Shown here: positions 1 to 8,665 of the stretch, piece by piece
Layout: each line of letters opens with the position of its first letter
How positions within the stretch are numbered: position 1 is the first letter of the stretch
Assembly (NCBI GenBank): GCA_017428155.1
Contig: JAFRRJ010000021.1
Location: forward strand, 1 to 36,886
Source of the DNA: Clostridiales bacterium
GTDB taxonomy: Bacteria; Bacillota; Clostridia; Saccharofermentanales; Saccharofermentanaceae
Direction: 5' to 3'
DNA: 36,886 nucleotides
The notes under the pieces: generated by a model
What the model was told of the DNA's origin: nothing
The model's database searches: none
Seen by the model: the letters and a program-made list of their open reading frames with translations, nothing else
Program-made: the position numbers and the translations under genes

Positions 1-4
1 ACAC

Positions 5-78
5 ATGGTATATATCTCCTGAACAAAGATATACTACCATTATTAAAGGCTCCGGGTTCGATTCCCCGAGCCTTTAAT
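5..78 (+). other. two adjacent hairpins at left edge, second with a T-arm-like loop
   Basis: Hairpin 1 pairs 5-16 with 28-40 (12 bp, one bulged C at 34). Hairpin 2 pairs 42-52 with 68-78 (11 bp), then a C-C mismatch, then GGG/CCC closing the 7-base loop TTCGATT, which is the sequence of a tRNA T-loop. There is no CCA and the stem is continuous, so I do not call a tRNA. It may be the 3' end of a structured RNA or an upstream gene's terminator starting outside the window. Confidence 0.3.
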
Positions 79-84
79 TTCTTT

Positions 85-141
85 AAAAGGGGGCTGTGAA
101 CCCCCGATTCTTAAACCGAGGTTTTTTCACAGCCCCTTTTT
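85..141. terminator. strong, symmetric Rho-independent terminator
   Basis: Bases 85-99 pair with 127-141: an A-run, then GGGGCTGTGA opposite TCACAGCCCC, then a T-run (one G-T pair). The A-run on one side and T-run on the other allow termination in both directions. It separates whatever lies left of the window from the transporter operon. The ORF that can be read through it has no ribosome binding site and is not called. Confidence 0.8.
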
Positions 142-280
142 CGCGGGGCGCGGAAAGGAACACGGCGCCCCTTTGTGCAGCAATAATCCTTTTTAATAAA
201 GATAAATTTATTAACCATAAATCATTCTTTACTTTCTGTTCGAATTACACAAATTCGGCACGCGTGAGGGAAGAAATGTA

Positions 281-309
281 TTGACATATCACAAACGTGG
301 TGATAATCT
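281..309 (+). promoter_or_regulatory. candidate promoter of the ABC transporter operon
   Basis: TTGACA at 281-286 is a perfect -35. The best -10 candidates are GATAAT at 302-307 (15-bp spacing) or TAATCT at 304-309 (17 bp). The rest of the gene-free stretch 142-431 holds the phased repeats at 329-376 and an SD (GAGAGG, 416-421) for the first permease. Confidence 0.5.
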
Positions 310-328
310 CATATCAAGTCAACTAACA

Positions 329-376
329 TACAAGTATACAAGACAGCAAAGATACAAGATGTACAAGTATACAAGA
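329..376 (+). repeat. phased 15-bp direct repeat, probable regulator site
   Basis: TACAAGTATACAAGA occurs at 329-343 and again at 362-376, exactly 33 bp apart (about three helical turns). A shorter TACAAG copy lies between them at 353-358. The position just downstream of the candidate promoter and upstream of a sugar-transport operon suggests an operator or activator site, perhaps for a regulator that binds direct repeats. The regulator itself is not in the window. Confidence 0.45.
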
Positions 377-431
377 GTGCTTGAATTAAACTACAGTTAT
401 TTGAATCGTAGTCTGAGAGGATTATCAGAAG

Positions 432-1424
432 ATGAGTGAGAAAACAAAGATTCAGCCTAAAGAGAATACAGTTCAGGATAATCCGGACAGCTGGACACCT
501 CCGGAACTTACACTCGGCAAGAGATTAGGAAAAGATCTTAAGATCAACTGGCAGCTTTATGCTATGGTTATTCTTCCGATAGCATATTTCATTCTTTTCA
601 GATATGTACCTATGTTCGGTAATATCCTTGCTTTCCGTAAGTATTCGGCAGGAAGAAGCATCTTCGGTGAAGGCCCTCTCACACTTAAATACTTCAAGCA
701 GTTCATGTCAGCCAAGCCTTTCTGGCAGGCGTTCTCAAATACACTTATCCTTAACGGTCTTTATCTTTTATTCAGATTCCCGTTAACTCTTATTTTCGCT
801 CTGCTGATCAACGAGATCAGAAACCTTCACTGGAAGAAGTTCGTTCAGACAGTATCTTATCTCCCGCACTTTATCTCAATGGTTATCGTCTGCGGTATGA
901 TCAAGGAACTCCTTTCCACACAGGGTCCTATCAATGATCTTATTTTCAAGCTCGGCGGAGAGAAGATAAGCTTCATATCACTTGCCGAATGGTTCAGAAC
1001 GATCTTCGTGGCATCCGGTATCTGGCAGAGCTTAGGATGGGGTACGATACTTTATCTTGCAGCAATGACAGGAATCAATCCTTCACTTTACGAAGCTGCA
1101 ACTGTTGACGGTGCTTCACACTTCCAGCAGGTCATCCACGTTACTATCCCGTGCATTCTTCCGACGATCGCGACGCTCCTTATCCTTGATATCGGCGGTC
1201 TTGTCGGATCAGGCGGCGCATTCGAGAAGGTATTCCTTCTTTATAACCCTATGACATATGAGACGAGCGATATCGTCTCGACATACGTTTACCGTATGGG
1301 TGTTGAATCGGGAAGCATCAACTTCGCGACGGCGGTAGGGCTTTTCGAGGGACTCATAAACCTCGTGCTTCTGACATGCGCCAATTTAGTGTCGCGTAAG
1401 GTCGCGAAAACAAGTCTGTGGTAA
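432..1424 (+). CDS. lplB: CUT1 ABC transporter permease, LplB type
   Basis: A 330-residue inner-membrane permease of the binding-protein-dependent transport family (BPD_transp_1), closest in style to LplB polysaccharide/oligosaccharide permeases. A roughly 35-residue hydrophilic N-terminus leads into the first membrane segment (YAMVILPIAYFILF). The cytoplasmic EAA loop that contacts the ATPase is visible as YEAATVDGASHFQQVIHVTI near residue 218. It forms an operon with the second permease (12-bp gap) and the solute-binding lipoprotein. No ATPase gene is present, which is usual for this class: a shared MsmX-type ATPase elsewhere normally energises it. Substrate by context: xylan-derived acidic oligosaccharides (inference). 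Confidence 0.9.
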   Translation: MSEKTKIQPKENTVQDNPDSWTPPELTLGKRLGKDLKINWQLYAMVILPIAYFILFRYVPMFGNILAFRKYSAGRSIFGEGPLTLKYFKQFMSAKPFWQAFSNTLILNGLYLLFRFPLTLIFALLINEIRNLHWKKFVQTVSYLPHFISMVIVCGMIKELLSTQGPINDLIFKLGGEKISFISLAEWFRTIFVASGIWQSLGWGTILYLAAMTGINPSLYEAATVDGASHFQQVIHVTIPCILPTIATLLILDIGGLVGSGGAFEKVFLLYNPMTYETSDIVSTYVYRMGVESGSINFATAVGLFEGLINLVLLTCANLVSRKVAKTSLW

Positions 1425-1436
1425 GGGGGTATTAAT

Positions 1437-2351
1437 ATGAGCAGCATTGACAATTCATCTCCCGAGATCCACGTTCATAATCCGAAGAACAAGATCAAGG
1501 AATCCACAGGATATAAGGTGTTTACCGTATTCAATACGATCATCATGATACTGGTATCGTTTGCAACACTTTATCCGTTCCTTTATCTCGTATCACAGTC
1601 TTTCTCATCAGAGCAGGCTATCATAGCCGGACACACGAGTCTTATACCTGAAGGTTTTAACATCAACACTTATATCTACGTAATTACACGTTACGACTGC
1701 GAGTTCTTAAAGTACTATCTGAACACGATAATCTACACGGTCGTAGGTACGGTGTTATCACTCTTATTCTCATCTGTACTCGCTTATCCGTTATCGAAGC
1801 CGAAGCTCCGGATCAACAAATTCTTGTCTCCGTTCATCATCTTCACGATGTATTTCGGCGGCGGTCTTATCGCAAACTACGTTTTGATCTTAAAGCTCGG
1901 ACTCAAGAACTCCATGTGGGGATTTATCCTCCCGATGCTCATCAGCACATATTATGTAATCCTCATGAGATCATTCTTCATGAGCATTCCGAAGGATCTT
2001 GAGGAAGCTGGAGAGATCGACGGCCTTAACAAGTTCGGCGTTTTCTGGAATATCGCGATCCCGCTCTCAAAGCCCATCATCGCAACAATGACACTCTTCT
2101 ATGCGGTTATGTATTGGAACAACTGGTTCAATGCAAAACTCTACCTGCAGGATAAAGCTAAGTGGCCTGTTGCGTACTTCCTCCAGACTATCATCAGAGG
2201 TGCGGGTGCATCAGATCCTGACGCCACACAGATGTCTGCAAACATTAAATCCTGCGCGATGGTACTAACAGTACTTCCGATCATATGCGTATATCCTGTC
2301 ATCCAAAAGTATTATGTCCAGGGCATGATGCTCGGCGGTGTCAAGGAATAA
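1437..2351 (+). CDS. lplC: CUT1 ABC transporter permease, LplC/YtcP type
   Basis: Second permease subunit, 304 residues, of the UgpE/LplC branch. It has a short hydrophilic N-terminus, a membrane segment around residues 29-50 (VFNTIIMILVSFATLYPFLY), and the EAA loop as EEAGEIDGLNKFGVFWNIAI, followed by PLSKPIIATM. It ends in the GGVKE tail typical of this group. The SD is AAGGGGG before the ATG. It pairs with the upstream LplB-type protein to form the membrane channel; the 63-bp gap to the binding-protein gene has no terminator, so all three are probably co-transcribed. The symbol is a family-level assignment. Confidence 0.88.
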   Translation: MSSIDNSSPEIHVHNPKNKIKESTGYKVFTVFNTIIMILVSFATLYPFLYLVSQSFSSEQAIIAGHTSLIPEGFNINTYIYVITRYDCEFLKYYLNTIIYTVVGTVLSLLFSSVLAYPLSKPKLRINKFLSPFIIFTMYFGGGLIANYVLILKLGLKNSMWGFILPMLISTYYVILMRSFFMSIPKDLEEAGEIDGLNKFGVFWNIAIPLSKPIIATMTLFYAVMYWNNWFNAKLYLQDKAKWPVAYFLQTIIRGAGASDPDATQMSANIKSCAMVLTVLPIICVYPVIQKYYVQGMMLGGVKE

Positions 2352-2414
2352 TTAATCAGTGCTCTAGGGGATGACCCACGGCAATAGAAAAGTAAAAAAA
2401 GAAAGGAAACAGTT

Positions 2415-4154
2415 ATGAAGACAACAAAACTTGCAAAGGTAACTTGTGTCGGTCTTGCTATCTCAATGCTTTCCACATTAGCAGCTTGTAACGGTGCTGG
2501 TGGCGAGTCATCCGAGGTAACAACTATTCCCAGCCAGATCGAGACTACTACTGCACAGACAGAAGAAGATCTTCCTTACGATTACGGATATGGAGTAACA
2601 TTCCACGCTGACGAGCCCGTAACCTACACCATGTTCTTCAGCGATGCTTCTTGGTATCCGATGGTTGACACATGGAAGACGGAAGGCGTCTTTAAGCAGA
2701 TTCAGGATCGTACAAACGTAACACTCGACATCAAGTCCTACGACAGCGGCGACTACATGGAGAACATCACTCTCGACATCAATGCCGGAAACGCAGCATA
2801 CATCATTCCTAAGATCTATGATGATTCCGCATTCGTTGACGGCGGTGCTATCGTACCTATCTCTGACTATGTTCAGTACATGCCTTACTTCACAGAGTTC
2901 TACAATACTTATAATCTCTCCGGAGATATCCAGACGATCACAAGATCCAACGGTAAGTATTACAAGCTCCCCGGCATGAAGGAAGCTAACCTCATCAACT
3001 ATTCTTTCGTTATCAGAAAGGATATCTGGGATGCAGCAGGCGTTGACGTTGTTGAGCTCGAGAAGACCTGGAACTGGGCAGACATGCTCGAGGCTTTGAA
3101 GAAGGTTAAGGCTTACATGGTTGCACAGGGCATGTGCGCTGAGGGCGACTACATCTGGTCTGACCTCTGGTGCGGTAACGAATCCGGCCAGGGCAGCGGC
3201 GGAAACCTCCTCGGAATCATCGCAGCTACTTATGACTGCAACGCAGGTTGGAACATGGGCAACGGCATGAGATACAATGTCGATCAGGATAAGTTCATCT
3301 TCTCACCTACAACAGACAACTATAAGGCATTCTTACTTACAGCTAACAGCTTCATCGAATCAGGAATCCTCGATCCCGAGACATTCACACAGGACGACGC
3401 TACAGCTACATCACAGTACTATAACGGCAAGACAGCTATCATGTCCATCAACCAGGGTCAGTATGCTAACTACGAAGAGAACATGACAGCTCAGCTCGGT
3501 GCTGGCAACTATGAGAACTATGTTCTTACAATTCCTGTAGGTTCTACAAATAATTCCACAGTATCTCCTGAGAGACTCGAGAACGGCGTTATGATCTCAC
3601 AGAAGGCTCTTGACGAGCTTGGTGAGGACGGCTTCCTCGAATTGATCAGATTCGTAGACTGGCTCTTCTATTCTCACGAGGCTTATGACCTTACAAAGTG
3701 GGGCGTTGAAGGCGAGCACTACACAGTAGACGCAGACGGCAACAAGAAGCTCGTAGACGGTTTCTGCTGCGGCGGTCTCGGATATGGTAATGACGAAGCA
3801 GGTTCCATGACTGATATCAGACTCCAGTGGGGTTATGCAGGTGGTAACTTCTGGTACGGCGGTACAGTTGCAGAGATGTCTGACAACCTTATTCCTCCGG
3901 TAGCAGATTATGTTGCACGTGACACAGCTTACAGGGATGTACCTCCGCTCGCTCCCGGTATTGCTCCTACAGAGGATCAGAACGAAGAGATCAACCTCAT
4001 CGCTACACCTCTCATCAGCAACGTTAATACCTGGACACTGAAGTTCGTTACAGGTCAGGAAGACATCAACGCTAAGTGGGACGAGTATGTTAAGTCCTGC
4101 GAGGACCTCAACGTACAGGGCCTCGTAGACATCTACGCTCAGCTCTACAAATAA
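2415..4154 (+). CDS. extracellular solute-binding lipoprotein of the oligosaccharide ABC transporter
   Basis: A 579-residue binding protein. It has a lipoprotein signal peptide with lipobox LAAC (Cys25), then a Ser/Thr/Glu-rich linker (about residues 26-52) that lifts the domain off the membrane. The mature part is long and rich in aromatic residues, as in LplA-type binding proteins (about 500-580 residues) that bind large oligosaccharides. It lies directly downstream of its two permeases and upstream of the GH115 alpha-glucuronidase, which suggests aldouronic acids or other glucuronoxylan fragments as ligand (inference). The SD AAAGAAAGGA precedes the ATG. A terminator-like hairpin follows, so expression may be higher than that of the downstream enzyme gene. 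Confidence 0.88.
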   Translation: MKTTKLAKVTCVGLAISMLSTLAACNGAGGESSEVTTIPSQIETTTAQTEEDLPYDYGYGVTFHADEPVTYTMFFSDASWYPMVDTWKTEGVFKQIQDRTNVTLDIKSYDSGDYMENITLDINAGNAAYIIPKIYDDSAFVDGGAIVPISDYVQYMPYFTEFYNTYNLSGDIQTITRSNGKYYKLPGMKEANLINYSFVIRKDIWDAAGVDVVELEKTWNWADMLEALKKVKAYMVAQGMCAEGDYIWSDLWCGNESGQGSGGNLLGIIAATYDCNAGWNMGNGMRYNVDQDKFIFSPTTDNYKAFLLTANSFIESGILDPETFTQDDATATSQYYNGKTAIMSINQGQYANYEENMTAQLGAGNYENYVLTIPVGSTNNSTVSPERLENGVMISQKALDELGEDGFLELIRFVDWLFYSHEAYDLTKWGVEGEHYTVDADGNKKLVDGFCCGGLGYGNDEAGSMTDIRLQWGYAGGNFWYGGTVAEMSDNLIPPVADYVARDTAYRDVPPLAPGIAPTEDQNEEINLIATPLISNVNTWTLKFVTGQEDINAKWDEYVKSCEDLNVQGLVDIYAQLYK

Positions 4155-4188
4155 TAGTTCTGAACAAGATTCTATTAAACAATAATCG

Positions 4189-4226
4189 AGGGGCATTCCG
4201 ATGTATAATCACATAGGGATGCCCCT
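4189..4226 (+). terminator. Rho-independent terminator or attenuator after binding-protein gene
   Basis: AGGGGCATTCC (4189-4199) pairs with GGGATGCCCCT (4216-4226), 11 bp with one G-T pair and a 16-base loop, followed by TTGTTCT. The next gene starts 29 bp downstream with no obvious promoter, so partial read-through into GH115 is likely. Confidence 0.7.
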
Positions 4227-4254
4227 TTGTTCTAAAACAATCACGAGGTAAAAC

Positions 4255-7053
4255 ATGATAACGACATCATTCTTCAGTAAAGGTCAAAAGATCGCCATCG
4301 TAACAGACGGCAGCGATGCAGGCATTCTGCGTGTCGCATCTGCAGTAATCAAGGACATTGAGCGCGTAACAGGCTCATTGCGCAAATTCTGCAGGATCGC
4401 AGTTGCTGATGATGTGTCAAGCGGAAAGATCGCTTATACGGATACACTTGTTTTTGCAGGGATCCTGACAGGATCTGATGACAGTCTTATTGACAGGCTT
4501 CTTGCAAAAACATCAGTTGATCAATCTAAGGTCAAAGGCAAAAGGGAAGTCTATGCTTTCGATGAAGTTTTATCTTACCCCGGGCTCGAGAATAAGAAGG
4601 TCTTTGTGATCGCGGGAAGCGATAAGCTCGGTACGATCTACGGCCTTTATCACCTCTCTGAGATGATAGGCGTAAGCCCCTGGCATTATTTCGGAGATGT
4701 GAAGCCTCCGGTCAATGAGAAGCTGGTCTTCTCTGAAACGGAATTCCCGGTCATATCTCATGAACCTAAGATCGAATACAGAGGCTTTTTCATGAATGAT
4801 GACTGGCCGTCACTCGGCGGTTGGGTCACAAACAGGTTCGGCGATTTTAACGAGTTGTTCTATGAGCATGTTTTCGATCTCTTATTAAGACTTCGTGGAA
4901 ACTTCATGTGGCCCGCGATGTGGTCTGCAGTTTTTAACAACGACGGCAAGGCTTATCCTGAAGCATCTGCGGTGCTTGCGGATGAACTCGGCATCACCAT
5001 GGGCACGTCGCACCATGAGCCGCTCATCAGGGCGGGCGAGGAATTCTCGCACATGATGACAGACAGCAATGATGTGGGCTACGGCAAGGACTGGAGCTAC
5101 TATACCAATCCGAGGGGCCTTTACGAGTTCTGGTCTGATTCGATCAAGGCGCGTGGCAAGTATAAGAACCTTATCACGGTCGGCATGCGCGGCGAGCGCG
5201 ACAGCAAGATCCTCGGTGAAGATGCGACAATGAAAGACAATATCGATCTTCTCAAAAAGACGATCACCGATCAGAAGAAGATCCTTGCAGAGAACGGGCT
5301 TGAGGGCTGTCCCAAAGTGCTCGCGCTCTATAAGGAAGTCGAGGACTACTACTATGGTGATGAGACCGCCGAAGGCCTTAACAAGTGGGAAGGCTTAGAC
5401 GATCTGACGCTCCTGTTATCAGATGATAACTTCGCCAATTTAAGGACGGTTCCTTCTCCTGAATTAAAGGACCGCAAACCCGGATGGGGCATCTACTATC
5501 ACTTCGATTATCACGGCGATCCGATCTCTTATGAGTGGGTAAATTCGACACCGATCACCAAGGCATGGGAGCAGCTCACTTCCGCGTATGAATACGGCAT
5601 AAGAAAACTCTGGATCTGCAACGTCGGCGACATTAGGCCTGTCGAGCTTCCTTTGAGCTACTTCATGGATCTCGCTTTTGATTACGATTACTGGCAGGCG
5701 CCGAACAAGACCGGCGAATATCTGGCGAAGTGGGTGAAGCAGCAGTTCTCTGAAGTGGCTGATGATATATGTGCAAAGATAGGCGCTTTGCTTAATGACT
5801 ATATCAATCTGAACGGCAGGAGAAGACCTGAGGCTACTCATCCGGATACATTCGATGTTCCTTCAAATGAGGCTTTCCTTGAGCTCCGCTGTGCGGATAA
5901 GATCCTTAAGGATGCTGACGCTTTGAAGGCACTGATCCCTGATGATATTTATGATAAGTTCTACGGGCTTGTTTATTTTCCGGCTGCAGCATCAGCCAAT
6001 CTCAGAAGGATGATGATACTCACGGGCCTTTATAACATTGTTACAAAGACTGATTTTATAGTCGTAAATTATCTTGCAGATGAGATCAACAGAACGATTG
6101 AGCGTGATATCGAACTCGTGAGGTTCTATAACGAGGATATGTCAGGCGGCAAGTGGAAATACATGATGAGCTCAAAGCACGTCAACTTCCGGCACTGGAA
6201 TGACGAGGATTCGGAATATCCGAAGCCGGTCATCAAGAAGCTTCCTTCTGCCGAACAGCGGGCGAAAGTCATCATCGGCCGTTCATCGTCTTTCTATGAA
6301 GGCGAGTGCGCTCTCCCTGAAATGGACATAAACGATCCGAGGCCTCAGGAAGTCTACATTCTGGATGAGTCGATTAGATATGATCCTTTCAGACTTGAAT
6401 ACGATGAGAGCATTGTAAAGATCGATACCGTCAGGATTACTGACGGTGCAGTAAGACTTGATATCAGTCCTGTTGCCGCTTCTGACGATCTGTCGGTCAA
6501 GGTTGTTTTCGAGCACCACGAAGTGGTCATCAAGGCAAAGATAACAGACAGCAGAGCATTTGCTGATGTTCCTTGCATGGTTGCCGGTTCATTAAGCCTT
6601 CTTTGCGATTCTTATTCTTCAAAGAACGAGCCGGACGGCTGCACCTTCGTTACGATCGACAATTACGGATTGTCGGGCAGAGCCTTGAAGATCTATCCGC
6701 TTACCAAGGATTATTCTGAAGACGTGGCACCGTCGGTAACCTATGATTTCTATGTTCCTGAAGACGGCGATTACGAGGTCACAGTTGTTGTCGCACCTTC
6801 AAACAATACGTTCAAGAACCGTAACCTGAGCTTCGGTCTAAAGATGGACGGCGGCTCTTATACGAAGGTCGACTTGTTCCCTGAAGGTTACATGGCAGGT
6901 TATGGCACGGATATGAACTGGAGTGAAGCAGTGCTTAAGAACTGCCGCGAACTTAAGAGTGAGTTCAGTATTGCTTCCGGCAAACACAGTCTAGAATATG
7001 TTGTGCTCGATTCGATGGTCGTAATGCAGAAGATCGTGATAAGGAAGAAATAA
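4255..7053 (+). CDS. GH115 xylan alpha-1,2-glucuronidase, predicted cytoplasmic
   Basis: A 932-residue glycoside hydrolase family 115 protein, the family that removes (4-O-methyl)glucuronic acid side chains from glucuronoxylan and its fragments. Recognisable family blocks are EYRGFFMNDDWPSLGGWV, LLRLRGNFMWPAMWSAVF, LGITMGTSHHEPLIRAGEEF, TVGMRGERDSKI, LLLSDDNFANLRTVP and WGIYYHFDYHGDPISYEWVN. The C-terminal third is a beta-rich region like the GH115 C-terminal domain. The chosen ATG has an SD (GAGGTA, 4244-4249). The N-terminus (MITTSFFSKGQK) shows no signal peptide, so it should act inside the cell on oligosaccharides brought in by the upstream transporter. That is the role more often filled by GH67. 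It feeds glucuronate to UxaC, encoded convergently just downstream. Confidence 0.9.
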   Translation: MITTSFFSKGQKIAIVTDGSDAGILRVASAVIKDIERVTGSLRKFCRIAVADDVSSGKIAYTDTLVFAGILTGSDDSLIDRLLAKTSVDQSKVKGKREVYAFDEVLSYPGLENKKVFVIAGSDKLGTIYGLYHLSEMIGVSPWHYFGDVKPPVNEKLVFSETEFPVISHEPKIEYRGFFMNDDWPSLGGWVTNRFGDFNELFYEHVFDLLLRLRGNFMWPAMWSAVFNNDGKAYPEASAVLADELGITMGTSHHEPLIRAGEEFSHMMTDSNDVGYGKDWSYYTNPRGLYEFWSDSIKARGKYKNLITVGMRGERDSKILGEDATMKDNIDLLKKTITDQKKILAENGLEGCPKVLALYKEVEDYYYGDETAEGLNKWEGLDDLTLLLSDDNFANLRTVPSPELKDRKPGWGIYYHFDYHGDPISYEWVNSTPITKAWEQLTSAYEYGIRKLWICNVGDIRPVELPLSYFMDLAFDYDYWQAPNKTGEYLAKWVKQQFSEVADDICAKIGALLNDYINLNGRRRPEATHPDTFDVPSNEAFLELRCADKILKDADALKALIPDDIYDKFYGLVYFPAAASANLRRMMILTGLYNIVTKTDFIVVNYLADEINRTIERDIELVRFYNEDMSGGKWKYMMSSKHVNFRHWNDEDSEYPKPVIKKLPSAEQRAKVIIGRSSSFYEGECALPEMDINDPRPQEVYILDESIRYDPFRLEYDESIVKIDTVRITDGAVRLDISPVAASDDLSVKVVFEHHEVVIKAKITDSRAFADVPCMVAGSLSLLCDSYSSKNEPDGCTFVTIDNYGLSGRALKIYPLTKDYSEDVAPSVTYDFYVPEDGDYEVTVVVAPSNNTFKNRNLSFGLKMDGGSYTKVDLFPEGYMAGYGTDMNWSEAVLKNCRELKSEFSIASGKHSLEYVVLDSMVVMQKIVIRKK

Positions 7054-7088
7054 GTTCTGCCGGCGATCAACTAAAGAAGTTTTTAAAT

Positions 7089-7122
7089 GAACCCCGGAGG
7101 TCTTGTTCAACTTCCGGGGTTC
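7089..7122. terminator. shared terminator between convergent GH115 and uxaC genes
   Basis: GAACCCCGGAGG (7089-7100) pairs with CTTCCGGGGTTC (7111-7122), 12 bp with one G-T pair and a 10-base loop. T-rich sequence follows on the plus strand. It sits in the 103-bp gap between the two convergent stop codons. Confidence 0.75.
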
Positions 7123-7156
7123 AATTATCTTTATGTAATCTTGCCGGTAATCTTTC

Positions 7157-8560
7157 TTACCCGAGCATGTCTCTTGCGTTCTTGTAGCAGACTTTCTCAA
7201 CGATGTTCTTCAGGATGCGCTTGTCTGAGGGGAATCTGCCGCGCTCGATCTCGGTGCCGAGGTAGTTGCAGAAGATGCGCCTGAAGTATTCATGCCTTGT
7301 GTATGACAGGAAGCATCTTGAATCTGTGAGCATCCCGACGAAGGATGCGAGAGGACTCTGGTTGCAAAGTGACCTCAGGTGGTCTTCCATGCCGGAGAGA
7401 TTGTCGTTGAACCACCATGCCGCGCCGTGCTGGATCTTGCCGGGGATGCTGCCGTCGTTATAGCAGCCGCAGAGGGTGTCGATCACTGTGTTGTCCACGG
7501 GATTCAAAGAGTAGATGATCATGCGGGGAAGAAGCCCTTCGCTGTTGAGCCTGTCCATGAATCCGGTAAGGGGAGTCACAAAGTCGAATGAACCCGTTAT
7601 CGTGTCGCATCCGCAGTTGATGCCGGCGCTTTCGAGCATGACGCTGTTAACGTTGCGCTTGCAGCCGAAGTGGAGCTGCATCGTCCATCCGCGTTTTGCG
7701 TATTCGCGCGCGAAAAACAGCATTATGCAGCTCTTATATGCTGTCAGTTCGGTATCAGTAAGTTTGCTGTCAGGCGAAGCGAGTTTCTTTGCCAATACTT
7801 CGTCAGCAGTAATGCCCGTATCTTCGCCGTACCATATGTATTCAGTTCCGTGATCGGAGATCGTGCAGCCGTGGGATTGGAAGTGGTCAAGCCTTGAAGT
7901 GAGTGCTTCCTTAAGATCGTCCATGGAAGAGATCTTCCTGCCGGAAACGTCTTCCAGCCTTGCAAGATAGGCGTTGAAGGAAGATTTCTCGATATCAACG
8001 ATGTTGTCAGGCCTGAATGCAGGGAGGATCCTGGTCTCAAAGCCGGAATCCTTTATCTGTTCGTGATAGATGAGGGAATCGCATGGATCGTCCGTCGTGC
8101 AGATAGCCTCGACATTGGACATGGACATGATCTTACGTGCGGAAAGTTTACCTGACTGTAAGATCTCATTTGTCTTGTTCCATACATTCTCGGCATTAAG
8201 TGACGTAAGTGGTTCATCGATTCCGAAGTATCTTGCAAGTTCGAGATTGGTCCAATGATAAAGAGGATTGCCGAATGCGGATTCGACGGCCTTTGCCCAC
8301 ATCATGAATTTCTCTTTGTCGGAGGCGTCACCCGTGATGTATTTTTCTTCGATGCCTGATGCTCTCATAAGCCGCCACTTGTAGTGGTCACCCTTGAGCC
8401 AGAGTTCTGTTATGTTCTCGAAAACCTTATCTTCAGCGATCTCCTTCGATTCAATGTGGCAATGATAGTCAACTATCGGGAGGTCTTTGGCATATTCGTT
8501 ATAGAGATTTACGGCGGTGTTGTTTTCCAGAAGGAAGTTGTCGCCTGTTAAGCTTTTCAT
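7157..8560 (-). CDS. uxaC: glucuronate (uronate) isomerase
   Basis: A 467-residue amidohydrolase-fold enzyme, the usual UxaC length. It converts D-glucuronate to D-fructuronate (and galacturonate to tagaturonate) in the cytoplasm. The N-terminus KDLPIVDYHCHIESKEI carries the family metal-site motif HxH (His33, His35). Later blocks include LHFGCKRNVNS, FVTPLTGFMDRL, NPVDNTVIDTL and SFVGMLTDSRCFLSYTRHEYFRRI. The start has an SD, GAGGTG, six bases upstream. The gene is divergent from eda-kdgK and shares their promoter region, and it converges on GH115. The next two enzymes of the route, UxuB and UxuA, are not in this window. Confidence 0.95.
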   Translation of the reverse strand: MKSLTGDNFLLENNTAVNLYNEYAKDLPIVDYHCHIESKEIAEDKVFENITELWLKGDHYKWRLMRASGIEEKYITGDASDKEKFMMWAKAVESAFGNPLYHWTNLELARYFGIDEPLTSLNAENVWNKTNEILQSGKLSARKIMSMSNVEAICTTDDPCDSLIYHEQIKDSGFETRILPAFRPDNIVDIEKSSFNAYLARLEDVSGRKISSMDDLKEALTSRLDHFQSHGCTISDHGTEYIWYGEDTGITADEVLAKKLASPDSKLTDTELTAYKSCIMLFFAREYAKRGWTMQLHFGCKRNVNSVMLESAGINCGCDTITGSFDFVTPLTGFMDRLNSEGLLPRMIIYSLNPVDNTVIDTLCGCYNDGSIPGKIQHGAAWWFNDNLSGMEDHLRSLCNQSPLASFVGMLTDSRCFLSYTRHEYFRRIFCNYLGTEIERGRFPSDKRILKNIVEKVCYKNARDMLG

Positions 8561-8590
8561 GGTGCACCTCTTTAATTGCTGAATGTATAT

Positions 8591-8637
8591 AGAATAACTT
8601 TTTTTCGCTGTAATCGCAAACGAAAATATGCTAGAAT
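8591..8637. promoter_or_regulatory. divergent uxaC / eda promoter region with inverted repeat
   Basis: Minus strand (uxaC): TTGCGA (8614-8619), 17 bp, TATTCT (8591-8596). Plus strand (eda-kdgK): extended -10 TGC-TAGAAT at 8629-8637, with a poor -35. An inverted repeat, TTTTCG (8602-8607) and CGAAAA (8621-8626) with 13 bp between, overlaps the uxaC -35 and lies just upstream of the eda -10. It is a good candidate operator for coordinated control of uronate catabolism. Confidence 0.6.
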
Positions 8638-8665
8638 ACTAGCTAAGAAATGAGAGGTGTTTTAT

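Noticed and set aside
42..78. tRNA gene ending in the TTCGATT loop
   Set aside because: The stem is one continuous hairpin with a C-C mismatch in the putative T-stem, with no D-arm, anticodon arm or CCA visible.
96..284. 62-codon ORF at the left edge
   Set aside because: It runs through the strong terminator at 85-141, has no ribosome site and ends at the -35 of the transporter promoter.
3597..4196. 199-codon minus-strand ORF opposite the solute-binding protein gene
   Set aside because: It is a reverse-strand shadow of a confident gene, with no SD, and it reads through the terminator region at 4189.
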